Below are positions 1 to 8,705 of a stretch of DNA of 64,000 nucleotides, piece after piece. Origin of the DNA: Burkholderiales bacterium (GTDB lineage Bacteria; Pseudomonadota; Gammaproteobacteria; Burkholderiales; Burkholderiaceae_C). The stretch lies in contig RXJQ01000024.1 in the NCBI GenBank assembly GCA_003963115.1, positions 1-64,000 of the forward strand, given 5' to 3'. The position numbers were made by a program, and so were the translations under genes. Positions within the stretch are counted from its first letter, which is position 1, and every line of letters begins with the position of its first letter. The notes under the pieces were generated by a model. It was not told where the DNA came from. It saw nothing but the letters and a program-made list of their open reading frames with translations, and made no database searches.

Positions 1-88
1 CTGCGTCGTCGATCGACGACATGGCGGAAGCGGAAGCGGCCACGGCGCTCAGAGCCAGGGCAACAACGGAAAGCTTGAATGCTTGCAT
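1..88 (-). CDS. N-terminus of an exported protein (partial)
   Basis: Only the first 29 codons lie in the window; the gene runs off the left edge on the minus strand. It opens with Met-Gln-Ala-Phe-Lys, then a hydrophobic alanine, valine and leucine core ending in an Ala-Ser-Ala type signal peptidase site, then SSIDDA. This is a classic Sec signal peptide, so the product is probably periplasmic or secreted. The ATG is preceded by a GGAG ribosome binding site 7 bases upstream. Too little mature sequence is visible to name a family. Confidence 0.75.
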   Translation of the reverse strand, partial: MQAFKLSVVALALSAVAASASAMSSIDDA

Positions 89-362
89 GAGAACTCCAGT
101 ATGTGTATGTGAGTGATGTCTCTCGCCGGCCTGGTCATGCAACCGTTCGGGTGATCAGCCCAACCGGTTGGCCCGATGCGACGTCGGCATCGAAACCTCG
201 GTGACTCGGCAGCGGCGTGGACGAATCATCAAGCCTGGCCACCAGCCATGGACTGGCCCATCGTGCCAAGTGCATGACCCCGCAAACCACCCCAATGAAG
301 GGCGAGGAAACCCCTTAGGTGGCACCCCTTAAGGAACCGATCACGACTTGGCGAAAGGCGAC
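89..362. other. Intergenic region between two minus-strand genes
   Basis: No gene is seen here. It holds the upstream region of the partial exported-protein gene, which is transcribed leftward. Two short near-repeats of ACCCCTTA occur around 310-330, on either side of a GGTGGCACC segment. No convincing promoter hexamers could be picked by eye. Confidence 0.5.
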
Positions 363-384
363 AAAAAAGGGGCCTGGGCCCCTT
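363..384 (-). terminator. Rho-independent terminator of the VTT-domain gene
   Basis: An 8-base perfect inverted repeat, AAGGGGCC at 367-374 and GGCCCCTT at 377-384, is followed on the minus strand by a run of six T (A on the plus strand at 363-368). It sits about 35 bases beyond the stop codon of the minus-strand VTT-domain gene. Confidence 0.75.
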
Positions 385-418
385 GGAATCGCGTGGAAAC
401 CCACCCTACGTGTGACGT

Positions 419-1111
419 TCAGGGCGCACGCAACAGTCTTTTTCGGACCCACCAAAAAACAACGATCAGCAAAACCACGCATGTGGCCAGCGCGGCGTAG
501 CTGCTAACCCCGGGCGAGCGCCAGGCTTCGGTCAGGCGGTCCATGAAGAGGGAGATCATGATCGTGCCGGGCGTGAGGCCCAGCAAGGTGCCCAGCACAA
601 AATCACGCAGCCGCACGCGCAAGGCGCCTGCCACCATGTTGACCATGATGAAGGGCGCCACGGGCATCACCCGCACGGCGATCACCGTCACCAGCCCGCG
701 CCGCTGCAAGTGCCTCGACAGCAAGGCCAGGCGGCCCTTGGTCCAGCGGTCCATGGTCTGCGCACCGGTGTAGCGGCCGATGCCATAGGTGACCACGGCA
801 CCCGCCACCATGCCGCACAGGGCATAGGCGATGCCGGGCCAGGGCGTGAACACCAGGGCGCCCACGGTGATCAACACGAGCACAGGCATGCCCACCATCA
901 CGGCCAGCACATAGCCCGAGATCACCGCCACGGGACCCATCGGCGTGGCCAACAGCTGCCGCCCCATTTCGCTGAGCGACTGCGGGTCCAGCCAGTGGCG
1001 CATGTCAGGGCGATGCCAGATCACCGCCAAGCCCATCAGCATCGCCACATAGACGGCCAGGATCAGCCAACGCCAGGCCTGCCCACGGGCAGCAACAGGC
1101 TCGTCACTCAC
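419..1111 (-). CDS. TVP38/TMEM64 (VTT/DedA-like) inner-membrane protein
   Basis: About 230 residues and strongly hydrophobic, with roughly five to six membrane segments. The central part has the VTT (formerly SNARE-associated) pattern: a GMPVLVLITVGALVF segment, a glycine-rich YGIGRYTG stretch, the RVMPVAPFIMVNMVAGALRV core and a GTLLGLTPGTI segment. Members of this superfamily are scramblase- or transporter-like, but the substrate here is unknown. I chose the GTG at 1111 because GGAG lies 6 bases upstream; the longer ATG reading from 1177 has no ribosome binding site. The gene is followed by a clear terminator and stands alone, so context gives no further clue. Confidence 0.8.
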   Translation of the reverse strand: MSDEPVAARGQAWRWLILAVYVAMLMGLAVIWHRPDMRHWLDPQSLSEMGRQLLATPMGPVAVISGYVLAVMVGMPVLVLITVGALVFTPWPGIAYALCGMVAGAVVTYGIGRYTGAQTMDRWTKGRLALLSRHLQRRGLVTVIAVRVMPVAPFIMVNMVAGALRVRLRDFVLGTLLGLTPGTIMISLFMDRLTEAWRSPGVSSYAALATCVVLLIVVFWWVRKRLLRAP

Positions 1112-1280
1112 TGCGAACTCCAGCTCATGGGGCGCCTGCCGACCCCGTTTTGTGCATCCTTGCACAGGCCGCAGCATATTGAGGCAAGTTGAAGGCGCCG
1201 GCTGCCGGTGCTTACCTTGGTTGCAGTCAGTTCATCCCCGGGACGCGGGGGAGGCGTGGCGTGGAGGGTACGCCGCAGGC

Positions 1281-1970
1281 TCAGGAGGCGCGCTGCCCCA
1301 ACAGCCAGCGGCCCACGCGGACCGCCACGGCTTCGGGCGTCGCGGGCAGCTCCATGACCTCGACCGACCTGGGCAAGCCACCACGGCGCGCCAGTTCGTG
1401 CGAGCCGCAAGCGGTGAGCACGAGTACCCGCATGGCAGCGATCGACTCGCAACGCTCCAGTGTGCGCAACATGGCCAGGCCATCCATGCCTGGCAGTTCC
1501 AGATTGGTGATCAACAGATCCGGCACCTTCTGGCCGATCTGCAGCAGGGCCAGATAGCCCGTTTCGGCAAAGCGCAGCTTGACCGCGCCGCCATACGGGG
1601 CCATGGCCTGAGCACAGCGGGTTTGCCAGCTTTGGTCGTCGGCAACCAGCAGCACGTCCATGGGCATGGCGATGCGGCCCTGCTCTGCCCGCAAGGGCAT
1701 GGCGGGCGCGTCGTCCACCTCCGTGACCGGAGCCTCATAGCGCTGGAGTGCGCTGCGCGGCACAGGCTCGCCCCCCAGACCGGTGCTCAAGGCCAAAGCC
1801 TCGACGGCGTTATAGGGAATACGGCGGTGCCCGCCGGGGGTGCGTGCCGCAGGCAGGATATCGGCCTCGACCCACAACTGCACTGTGCGCAATGACACGC
1901 CCAGGCGCAGCGCTGCTTCGCGCGTGGTCAGCATGCGGGCCGCTGGCCCCAGTGGGATGACGTGAGACAT
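1281..1970 (-). CDS. MerR-type helix-turn-helix protein with a degenerate receiver domain
   Basis: 229 residues. Residues 14-60 form a MerR/excisionase-like winged helix-turn-helix with the TPGGHRRI motif. Residues 104-229 look like a response-regulator receiver domain: VLLVADD (acidic pair D111/D112), then PDLLITNLELPGMDG. The expected phospho-accepting aspartate is asparagine (N156, codon AAT), and the usual conserved lysine before the last strand is leucine (about L208). The domain therefore probably cannot be phosphorylated in the normal way. Start chosen at 1970, where GAAAGGAAAGGCGAG lies just upstream. It is divergent from greB, and no histidine kinase is adjacent. The target genes are unknown. 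Confidence 0.75.
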   Translation of the reverse strand: MSHVIPLGPAARMLTTREAALRLGVSLRTVQLWVEADILPAARTPGGHRRIPYNAVEALALSTGLGGEPVPRSALQRYEAPVTEVDDAPAMPLRAEQGRIAMPMDVLLVADDQSWQTRCAQAMAPYGGAVKLRFAETGYLALLQIGQKVPDLLITNLELPGMDGLAMLRTLERCESIAAMRVLVLTACGSHELARRGGLPRSVEVMELPATPEAVAVRVGRWLLGQRAS

Positions 1971-2125
1971 CTCGCCTTTCCTTTCAGTAACCGGTCTTAT
2001 CGGCCACCATTTCATTTTTGCGAGATCGAAAGCGTTACAGGAAGAATGGTTGTGCACAAACTCGGTGCCCGCGTGAAGAAGTGACGCTTTCCCCCAAGTC
2101 GCGGGATTGGGCACAATCGCGTTCT

Positions 2126-2689
2126 ATGAGCAAAGCCTTCACCAAGGAAGCCGACGGCGACGAGGACGACGACGTCGCGCTGCCGCCATTGCCCGCCGGC
2201 AGCAAGAACTACATCACGCCGCAGGGCTACCAGCGCCTGCGCACGGAGTTGCTCAACCTGATCGACATCGAGCGGCCCAAGATCGTCGAGATCGTGCACT
2301 GGGCCGCCTCCAATGGCGACCGCTCCGAGAACGGCGACTACATCTACGGCAAGAAGCGCCTGCGCGAGATCGACCGCCGCATCCGCTTTCTGACCAAACG
2401 CCTGGACATCGCCGAAGTGGCCGACCCCAGCGTGCACCATGGCAAGGACCAGGTCTTCTTCGGGGCCACGGTCACCTACGAGAACATGCAGGGCGTCTCG
2501 CGCACCATCACCATCAAGGGCATCGACGAGGTCGACAACCTCAAGGGCGAGGTCAGCTGGGTCTCGCCCATTGCCCGCGCCTTGATCAAGTCACGTGAAG
2601 GCGACGAGGTGCAGCTGATGACGCCAGGCGGCATCGAGAGGCTGGAAGTCATCAAGGTGGTCTACCCCAAACCAGAGACCAGCCACTGA
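2126..2689 (+). CDS. greB: Transcription elongation factor GreB
   Basis: 187 residues. GreB binds the secondary channel of RNA polymerase and stimulates transcript cleavage to rescue backtracked complexes. The N-terminal coiled-coil domain carries the basic GreB-type stretch ENGDYIYGKKRLREIDRRIRFL, followed by the FKBP-like C-terminal domain with VSWVSPIARAL and a DEVQLMTPGG strand. The start at 2126 excludes an upstream extension without homology. It has a slightly long acidic N-terminus (GDEDDD). It faces spoT tail to tail with an 8-base gap; the greB-spoT-rpoZ-gmk grouping is common in Burkholderiales. Confidence 0.93.
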   Translation: MSKAFTKEADGDEDDDVALPPLPAGSKNYITPQGYQRLRTELLNLIDIERPKIVEIVHWAASNGDRSENGDYIYGKKRLREIDRRIRFLTKRLDIAEVADPSVHHGKDQVFFGATVTYENMQGVSRTITIKGIDEVDNLKGEVSWVSPIARALIKSREGDEVQLMTPGGIERLEVIKVVYPKPETSH

Positions 2690-2697
2690 CAGCGTAG

Positions 2698-4899
2698 TCA
2701 GACCGACTGCCGCTCGGCCTTGAGCACCACCGGACAGCGCTTGAGCGTGCGAATCACATCGGCCAGGTGCTCGGTGTCTCGCACGGCCAGCGTGAGCTTG
2801 AGCTCGGCCGTTTCGCCCAGGCGCTCATCACCCATCTCGATGTGGGTGATGTCGGTTTCGGCGCTGCTGATGGCCGAGGCCACCTGGGCCAGCACGCCCT
2901 TGCCATTGGCCACGAGCACCGTCACGGCCGTCTCGAACAGGCGCATGGGTTCGTCCGACCAGCTCACGTCGATCCAGCGCTCGCTGTCTCGCTCGAACAG
3001 ACGCCGCCCCACACCGCAAGCCTGGGTGTGCACCACCAGGCCCTCGCCTCGGCCCAGATAGCCCGCGATCGGGTCGCCTGGCACCGGGCAGCAACACGGG
3101 GCCAACTGCACTGTCGCACCTTCGCTGCCATCGATGATCACCGAGCCCTGAACCGGCGTCTCTTCCGAGAAGCGGCCCAGCGTCAAGGTCAGCGCATCCG
3201 GCTTGGCGCCGGACTCGGCCATCAGCTGCGCCAGGCGCTTGGCCACCATGGTCGCAATCTTGCGGCCCAGGCCGATGTCGATCAACAGCTCATTGCGGCT
3301 GCGGTTGCCGCCCCAGCGAACCAGCCCTTGCCACAGATTGCCCGCCTCGCCCTCGGCGTTCTCGTCGCCCGAAGGCATGGGCAGCCCTTCGGCCCGCAGC
3401 GCCTGCATCAGCAGCTTCTCGCCGAGCTCCAGAGACTCCTCGGCTTCCATGTTCTTGAGGTAATGGCGGATCTTGGAACGCGCCCGGCCTGTGCGCACGA
3501 AGTTCAACCAGCTTGGATTGGGCTTGGCGCTCGGCGCCGTGATGATCTCGACCACATCGCCGCTGCGCAGCTCGGTGCGCAAGGCCACAGGCTCGCCATT
3601 GACCTTGGCCGACACGCAGCGGTCGCCCACGCCCGAGTGGATCGCATAGGCGAAGTCCACCGGCGTCGCCCCCTTGGGCAAGGCCACGATGCGCGACTTG
3701 GGCGTCAGCACATAGACCGACTCGGGGAACAGGTCGATCTTGAGGTGCTCCAGGAACTCGGCCGAATCGCGCGTCTCGTGCTGGATGTCGATGAGCGATT
3801 GCAGCCACACGGCGGCCTGTTGCGGCGAGGACTCGGCGTCGGCCTCGTTCTCCTTGTACATCCAGTGCGCAGCAATGCCCTTCTCGGCCACGGCATGCAT
3901 GGCTTGCGAGCGGATCTGGAACTCCACCGCCGTGCCCACGGGGTTCACCAGCGTGGTGTGCAGGGACTGGTAGCCGTTGAGCTTGGGGATGGCGATGTAG
4001 TCCTTGAAGCGGCCTGGCAGCGGCTTGTAGAGCTGGTGCAGAACGCCCAGAGCGCGATAGCAATCCAGCAACTCACGCGCGACGATGCGAAAGCCGAAGA
4101 TGTCGCTCACCTGCGCGAAGCTCAGGTGCTTTTCCACCATCTTGTTGTAGATGGAGAAGATGGTCTTTTCGCGGCCATAGACCTCGACGTCCATGCCCGC
4201 GTCATTGAAGGCCTGCTCCACCTCGCGGCGAATGCGCTCCACCAGATCGCGCCGGTTGCCGCGCGTGCGCTTGACCGCCTTGGACAGCACCGAGTGCCGC
4301 CAGGGGTTGATGTACTGGAAGGACAGCTCCTGCAGCTCGCGGTAGGTTTGGTTCAGCCCCAGGCGGTGCGCGATGGGCACATAAATGTCCAGCGTCTCGC
4401 GGGCGATGCGCGCGCGCTTGTGCACCACCATCGCGTCCATCGTGCGCATGTTGTGCAGGCGGTCAGCCAGCTTGATGAGGATGACGCGTACATCGCGTGC
4501 CATGGCCAGCAGCATCTTGCGGAAGGACTCGGCCTGCGACTCTTCCTTGGTCGAGAACTGCAGCTTGTCCAGCTTGGTCAGGCCGTCGACGATCTCGGCC
4601 GTGGGCGCGCCAAAGCGCTCGATCAGCTCGATCTTGGTGACGCCGCAATCCTCCATCGCATCGTGCATGAGCGCGGCCATGATGGCCTGGGCATCGAGCT
4701 TCCAGTCGGCACACAGGCCGGCCACGGCGATGGGGTGGGTGATGTAGGGCTCGCCGCTGGCGCGAAACTGTCCCAGATGGGCCTCGTCGGCGAAGCGGTA
4801 GGCGTCACGCACACGGCGAATGTCCACCTCGTCCAGGTAGTCGAGTTTGTGGGTCAATGCGGCAAAGGAAGCCGCGGCAGCGTCATTGGCCAGGGTCAT
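2698..4899 (-). CDS. spoT: Bifunctional (p)ppGpp synthetase/hydrolase SpoT
   Basis: 733 residues, full length. In order: an HD hydrolase domain with HDAMEDCGV and KLADRLHNMRT; a synthetase domain with YGREKTIFSIYNKM, GRFKDYIAIPKLNGYQS and the EFQIRSQAMH motif; a TGS domain (VYVLTPKSRIVALPKGATPVDFAY); a middle region with the CCCPVPGD motif; and a C-terminal ACT domain. Since the hydrolase ED motif is intact it should both make and degrade the alarmone, as expected for the Rel/Spo enzyme retained by most betaproteobacteria. It lies downstream of rpoZ and gmk on the same strand. Confidence 0.95.
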   Translation of the reverse strand: MTLANDAAAASFAALTHKLDYLDEVDIRRVRDAYRFADEAHLGQFRASGEPYITHPIAVAGLCADWKLDAQAIMAALMHDAMEDCGVTKIELIERFGAPTAEIVDGLTKLDKLQFSTKEESQAESFRKMLLAMARDVRVILIKLADRLHNMRTMDAMVVHKRARIARETLDIYVPIAHRLGLNQTYRELQELSFQYINPWRHSVLSKAVKRTRGNRRDLVERIRREVEQAFNDAGMDVEVYGREKTIFSIYNKMVEKHLSFAQVSDIFGFRIVARELLDCYRALGVLHQLYKPLPGRFKDYIAIPKLNGYQSLHTTLVNPVGTAVEFQIRSQAMHAVAEKGIAAHWMYKENEADAESSPQQAAVWLQSLIDIQHETRDSAEFLEHLKIDLFPESVYVLTPKSRIVALPKGATPVDFAYAIHSGVGDRCVSAKVNGEPVALRTELRSGDVVEIITAPSAKPNPSWLNFVRTGRARSKIRHYLKNMEAEESLELGEKLLMQALRAEGLPMPSGDENAEGEAGNLWQGLVRWGGNRSRNELLIDIGLGRKIATMVAKRLAQLMAESGAKPDALTLTLGRFSEETPVQGSVIIDGSEGATVQLAPCCCPVPGDPIAGYLGRGEGLVVHTQACGVGRRLFERDSERWIDVSWSDEPMRLFETAVTVLVANGKGVLAQVASAISSAETDITHIEMGDERLGETAELKLTLAVRDTEHLADVIRTLKRCPVVLKAERQSV

Positions 4900-4976
4900 G
4901 AGGATGACTGTAGCGTGATTGGGAAGGCCTCGCGAGCGTCCAAATCAATGGTCCAAATCAATCTTTCAAATAGCAA

Positions 4977-4996
4977 AGGCCCGTCGAGACGGGCCT
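4977..4996 (-). terminator. Hairpin downstream of rpoZ, weak terminator or attenuator
   Basis: A perfect 9-base inverted repeat (AGGCCCGTC at 4977-4985, GACGGGCCT at 4988-4996) has only a two-base centre. On the minus strand it is followed by a short T-rich run, so termination may be partial and some readthrough into spoT is possible. Just beyond it, GTCCAAATCAAT is repeated in tandem around 4938-4963. Confidence 0.5.
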
Positions 4997-5051
4997 CCTG
5001 GGTACATTCGCAGCAATTTGCAGGCCGAGGCCCGCCAGTCCGCCTCTTTGA

Positions 5052-5255
5052 TCAGGTCGGGACTTTGCGCAGCATTTCAAGGCCGACCTGGCCGGCGGCG
5101 ATTTCGCGCAGGGCGGTCACGCCAGGCTTGTTGCGCGACTCGATCTTGGGCGTGTGGCCTTGGCTCAGCATGCGGGCACGGTAGGTCGCGGCGAGCACCA
5201 GCTGAAAGCGGTTGGGGATCTTTTGCAGGCAGTCTTCGACGGTGATGCGGGCCAT
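5052..5255 (-). CDS. rpoZ: RNA polymerase omega subunit
   Basis: 67 residues, starting [20 protein letters not shown] with the conserved helix and AATYRARML. Omega helps assemble RNA polymerase and, with DksA, contributes to the ppGpp binding site, which fits its place just upstream of spoT and downstream of gmk. An SD-like GGAG (CCGGAGCGTTCC, inverted from the plus strand) precedes the ATG. The length is normal for betaproteobacterial omega. Confidence 0.95.
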   Translation of the reverse strand: MARITVEDCLQKIPNRFQLVLAATYRARMLSQGHTPKIESRNKPGVTALREIAAGQVGLEMLRKVPT

Positions 5256-5286
5256 TGGAACGCTCCGGGGTGAAATGAAAAACCAG

Positions 5287-5907
5287 TCAGCACAGGTTCA
5301 GGGCACGGAACACGGCAGACTTGTTCCGGCGCTGAGCTGCGTATTTTAACCGCTGTGAGTGCACGATGGCCTTCAAATCGAACAAGGCCGACTCAAAAAG
5401 GGCGTTCACCACCACGAAATCGAAGAATTGCGCCTGCCCCACCTCGATGCGGGCGTTCTTCATGCGCAGGTCGATCACCTCGGGGCTGTCCTCGCCACGG
5501 CGGTTCAGGCGCTGGAGGAGCTCCTCGTAGCTGGGCGGCAGGATGAAGATCAGGATGGCATTGGGGAAAATTTTCTTGATCTGCAATGCGCCCTGCCAGT
5601 CGATCTCCAGCACGACGTCCTCACCGTTCTTGATGCGGTCTTCGATGGCGTGGCGCGAGGTGCCGTAATGGTTGCCGTGCACCTCGGCGTGCTCGAAGAA
5701 CTCACCGCGCTCGACCATTGCCAGGAACTCTTCCTTGGTGGTGAACAGGTATTCGCGGCCGTGCTGCTCCTGGCCACGCGGCCCCCGGGTCGTGTGCGAG
5801 ACGGACACCTGAAGGCGCGAGTCCAGCTCCAGCAAGGCCTTGACCAGGCTGGATTTGCCGGTGCCGCTGGGCGCCGACACCACGAACAGGTTGCCGGGGT
5901 AGTCCAT
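5287..5907 (-). CDS. gmk: Guanylate kinase
   Basis: 206 residues. Converts GMP to GDP with ATP. The P-loop [16 protein letters not shown] is near the N-terminus, followed by the GMP-binding [17 protein letters not shown] segment and the GNHYGTS and DIDWQG-like EIDWQG motifs. An upstream in-frame ATG at 5982 would add 25 residues that lack homology. The ATG at 5907 has GGGAG 8 bases upstream and gives the usual family length, so it is preferred. It lies 31 bases upstream of rpoZ on the same strand, probably as one transcript. Confidence 0.93.
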   Translation of the reverse strand: MDYPGNLFVVSAPSGTGKSSLVKALLELDSRLQVSVSHTTRGPRGQEQHGREYLFTTKEEFLAMVERGEFFEHAEVHGNHYGTSRHAIEDRIKNGEDVVLEIDWQGALQIKKIFPNAILIFILPPSYEELLQRLNRRGEDSPEVIDLRMKNARIEVGQAQFFDFVVVNALFESALFDLKAIVHSQRLKYAAQRRNKSAVFRALNLC

Positions 5908-6160
5908 GTCGGTGTCTCCCGTTCCCGCAGGCACCGTGCCGGCGAATGACTGGGAGGTCTGAGGAGGGTTATCGGCGCTCATTTGATATTCTGAAGGAAA
6001 AGTTCAAAGCGAACTTCAAGTGCCTGATTTTCTGGGATTTTCCCCTCGCACGCCGGCATTTTCCACCGCTTTTGGGCCAACTTCCCGACAAACCCTGCGG
6101 TTTCTGAAGCTGAAACACAATGCCGCCACCGGGCTGCATGCCCAGTTTCAAACTCAACTC

Positions 6161-6721
6161 ATGATCCGACGCAATCCCCGCGGCGACCTCCCGGTCGTCC
6201 ATCCCAATGCCTTCGTAGACCCCACCGCCATCCTGTGCGGCAAGGTGATCGTGCACGAGAACGTCTTCATCGGCCCCTATGCGGTGATCCGCGCTGACGA
6301 GGTCGACGCCAACGGCCACATGGACCCGATCGTGATCGGTGCGCACTCCAACATCCAGGACGGCGTGGTCATCCACTCCAAGTCGGGCGCACCCGTGACC
6401 ATCGGCGAGCACACCTCGATTGCCCACCGCGCCATCGTGCACGGCCCCTGCGAGGTCGGCAGCAATGCCTTCATCGGCTTCAACAGCGTGCTGTTCAACT
6501 GCAAGGTCGGCAACGGCTGCGTGGTGCGCTACAACGCGGTGGTCGACGGCTGCGACCTGCCCGACGACTTTTACGTGCCCTCCACCGAGCGCATCGGCCC
6601 GCAGACCGATCTGGCCACCGTGCCCAAGGTCAGTGCCCAGGCATCCGAGTTCTCGGAAGACGTCGCCCGGACCAACAACTCACTGGTCCAGGGCTACAAG
6701 CAGATCCAAAACGAGTTCTGA
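6161..6721 (+). CDS. Gamma-carbonic-anhydrase-like hexapeptide-repeat protein
   Basis: 186 residues, mostly left-handed beta-helix hexapeptide repeats. The residues that bind zinc in gamma-carbonic anhydrases are present: one His in NIQDGVVIH and two in SIAHRAIVHG, with the accompanying Arg and Asp in VIRADE and Gln in NIQD. This agrees with a true gamma-class or CcmM-like anhydrase, interconverting CO2 and bicarbonate, though many relatives (YrdA, PaaY) have low or no measured activity. Start at 6161 selected because homology begins at MIRRNPRGDL; a longer reading from 6020 adds unrelated residues. It is divergent from gmk. Confidence 0.8.
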   Translation: MIRRNPRGDLPVVHPNAFVDPTAILCGKVIVHENVFIGPYAVIRADEVDANGHMDPIVIGAHSNIQDGVVIHSKSGAPVTIGEHTSIAHRAIVHGPCEVGSNAFIGFNSVLFNCKVGNGCVVRYNAVVDGCDLPDDFYVPSTERIGPQTDLATVPKVSAQASEFSEDVARTNNSLVQGYKQIQNEF

Positions 6722-6749
6722 CGGCGAGTTCTGACGGTTGACCCTGCCG

Positions 6750-7700
6750 TCACTCGATGTTCTGGACCTGCTCACGCATCTGCTCGATCAGCACCTTCAT
6801 CTCGACCGAGATTTGCGTGAGTTCCAGCGCGGCGGCCTTGGAGCCCAGGGTATTGGCCTCGCGGTGCAGTTCCTGGATGAGAAAGTCCAGGCGCTTGCCC
6901 ACTTCGCCGCCCTTCTTGAGCAACCGCCCGATTTCATCGAGGTGGGCCTTCAGGCGCTGCAACTCTTCGTCGACATCGATGCGCAAGGCATAGGCCGCGG
7001 CTTCGTTCAGGGCGCGCTCCTGGGCCATCTCGGGCGTCACGTTGCCACCCACGGCCTGCATGGCCTCCTGGAACTTCAGGACAAAGCGCTCCTGTTGACG
7101 CTGCACGGCTTGCGGCACCAGCGGCGCAGCCTGCTCGGCCAAGGCCTGCAAGCCCTTGAGCTTGTCCTTGAGCACGCCAACCAGACGGGCGCCCTCGCGT
7201 TCGCGCGCCTCTTTCAGGGCCTCCACGCACAACCGCGCCGACTCCAGGGCCGCATCTTCCAGTTTGACGGAAGGCGCCGCCGCACGGCACCAGTTCAGCA
7301 CCTCGTTGACCGACAGCGGTGCGGCCTTGGGCAGCCAGTTCTGCACCGTGCCTTCCAGGCGAGCCAGGGTATGGAGTTGATCGGGGGCGGGTGTGGGCCA
7401 ACCCGAATCGGTGGCGCGCTGGGGCTGCAGTCTCAGCTCGATCTTGCCGCGTTTGAAGGACGCGGTCAGCAGATCACGCAAAGCGGGTTCAAGTGCGCGG
7501 AACTCGTCAGACAGCTTGAAACTCAGATCCAGAAAACGGCTGTTGACAGAGCGCAATTCCGCCCCCACACCACCCGATGCATGCTTGCCACCGACAATGC
7601 GTGCAGCAGTGGGCGAATCCCCCTCGTCGGTGTTTTCACTGACGTGGTCGGGACCCGACGCGACCGCGCTTGCAAACCCGGTCATAGAGTAGACTGACAT
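6750..7700 (-). CDS. yicC: YicC/YloC family endoribonuclease
   Basis: 316 residues. It opens with SVYSMTGFASA and continues with ELRSVNSRFLDLSFKL, the N-terminal YicC signature. The C-terminal DUF1732 region RIDVDEELQRLKAHLDEIGR...LDFLIQELHREANTLGSKA is complete. E. coli YicC is linked to RNA turnover. Between the two N-terminal signature blocks there is an extra stretch of about 25 residues (GPDHVSENTDEGDSP and following) that most relatives lack. ATG at 7700 is chosen; a TTG at 7721 is in frame but unlikely. It is divergent from the Ser/Thr kinase gene. Confidence 0.88.
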   Translation of the reverse strand: MSVYSMTGFASAVASGPDHVSENTDEGDSPTAARIVGGKHASGGVGAELRSVNSRFLDLSFKLSDEFRALEPALRDLLTASFKRGKIELRLQPQRATDSGWPTPAPDQLHTLARLEGTVQNWLPKAAPLSVNEVLNWCRAAAPSVKLEDAALESARLCVEALKEAREREGARLVGVLKDKLKGLQALAEQAAPLVPQAVQRQQERFVLKFQEAMQAVGGNVTPEMAQERALNEAAAYALRIDVDEELQRLKAHLDEIGRLLKKGGEVGKRLDFLIQELHREANTLGSKAAALELTQISVEMKVLIEQMREQVQNIE

Positions 7701-7730
7701 GGTATCTTGAGACCCAGACAAAATTAGATT

Positions 7731-8699
7731 ATGTCAAAGCCGAAACCTGCCCCGTTGCCTTCGGGCACCGTCGTGGGCGGCTACCAGGTCGTCAAGAAGC
7801 TCGCGGCAGGCGGTTTTGGGGTGGTGTACCTCGCCGAAGACCCCGACAAACGGCTGGTAGCGCTCAAGGAATATTTGCCCGCCTCGCTGGCCGAACGTGC
7901 GCCGGGCGAGTTGATTCCGCGCGTCAAGCCCGACAAGCAGCCCCTTTATCGTCTGGGGCTCAAAAGCTTTTTCGAAGAAGGCCGCTCGCTCGCGCAGATC
8001 GCCCACCCCAGCGTGGTGTCGGTGCTCAATTTCTTTCGCGAGAACGAAACCGTCTACATGGTGATGAATTACTTGCAGGGCGATACCTTGCAGGATTTCA
8101 TCGTCACCGCCCGCGATCTCAAGCGCGACAAGGTCTTCCGCGAGTCGACCATCCGCTCGCTGTTCGACGAGATCCTGCGCGGCCTGCGCATCGTGCACCA
8201 GCACAAGATGCTGCACCTGGACATCAAGCCGGCCAACATCTTCATCACCAACGACAACAAGGCCGTGCTGCTCGATTTCGGTGCGGCCCGCGAGGTGCTG
8301 TCCAAGGAAGGCAACTTCATCCGCCCGATGTACACGCCCGGTTTTGCCGCGCCCGAGATGTACCGCCGCGATGGTTCGCTGGGCCCTTGGACCGATATTT
8401 ATGCGATCGGGGCCTGCATTTATGCCTGCATGCAGGGCTACCCCCCCAACGATGCGCCCCAACGCCTGGAAAAAGACCGCTTAGGCCTTTCTCTTTCGCG
8501 ACTGCGCAACGTCTATTCCGATAACCTGATCGAAGTGACCGAGTGGTGCATGTCGCTCGACCCGCTGGCCCGTCCGCAAAGCGTTTTCGCCTTGCAAAAG
8601 GAACTGGCCCGCGAGACCGAAAGACGCTACTCCAAGCTCACCTTTGCGGAGCGGGTCAAACTGCAACTTGAAAATCTCAAATCGGGTGCTAAGGCATAA
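7731..8699 (+). CDS. Hanks-type serine/threonine protein kinase
   Basis: 322 residues, a nearly bare kinase domain with no transmembrane segment or sensor domain. Visible motifs: glycine-rich loop LAAGGFGVVYLAED, the catalytic lysine in VALKEYLP (K46), the catalytic loop LHLDIKPANIFI, the metal-binding DFGAA, and the APEMYRRDG activation segment end. HLDIKPAN is an HRDLKPxN variant lacking the Arg, so it is a non-RD type kinase. A PP2C phosphatase follows 6 bases downstream, so the two probably act on the same substrates. A kinase-phosphatase pair between yicC and rph is a conserved arrangement in Burkholderiales as far as I know. Substrates are unknown. Confidence 0.87.
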   Translation: MSKPKPAPLPSGTVVGGYQVVKKLAAGGFGVVYLAEDPDKRLVALKEYLPASLAERAPGELIPRVKPDKQPLYRLGLKSFFEEGRSLAQIAHPSVVSVLNFFRENETVYMVMNYLQGDTLQDFIVTARDLKRDKVFRESTIRSLFDEILRGLRIVHQHKMLHLDIKPANIFITNDNKAVLLDFGAAREVLSKEGNFIRPMYTPGFAAPEMYRRDGSLGPWTDIYAIGACIYACMQGYPPNDAPQRLEKDRLGLSLSRLRNVYSDNLIEVTEWCMSLDPLARPQSVFALQKELARETERRYSKLTFAERVKLQLENLKSGAKA

Positions 8700-8705
8700 G
8701 CAGGC

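Noticed and set aside
2767-5184. 805-codon open frame on the plus strand opposite spoT
   Set aside because: It is the antisense shadow of spoT in a GC-rich genome; the translation is rich in His, Arg and Gln with no domain pattern, and spoT itself is complete on the other strand.
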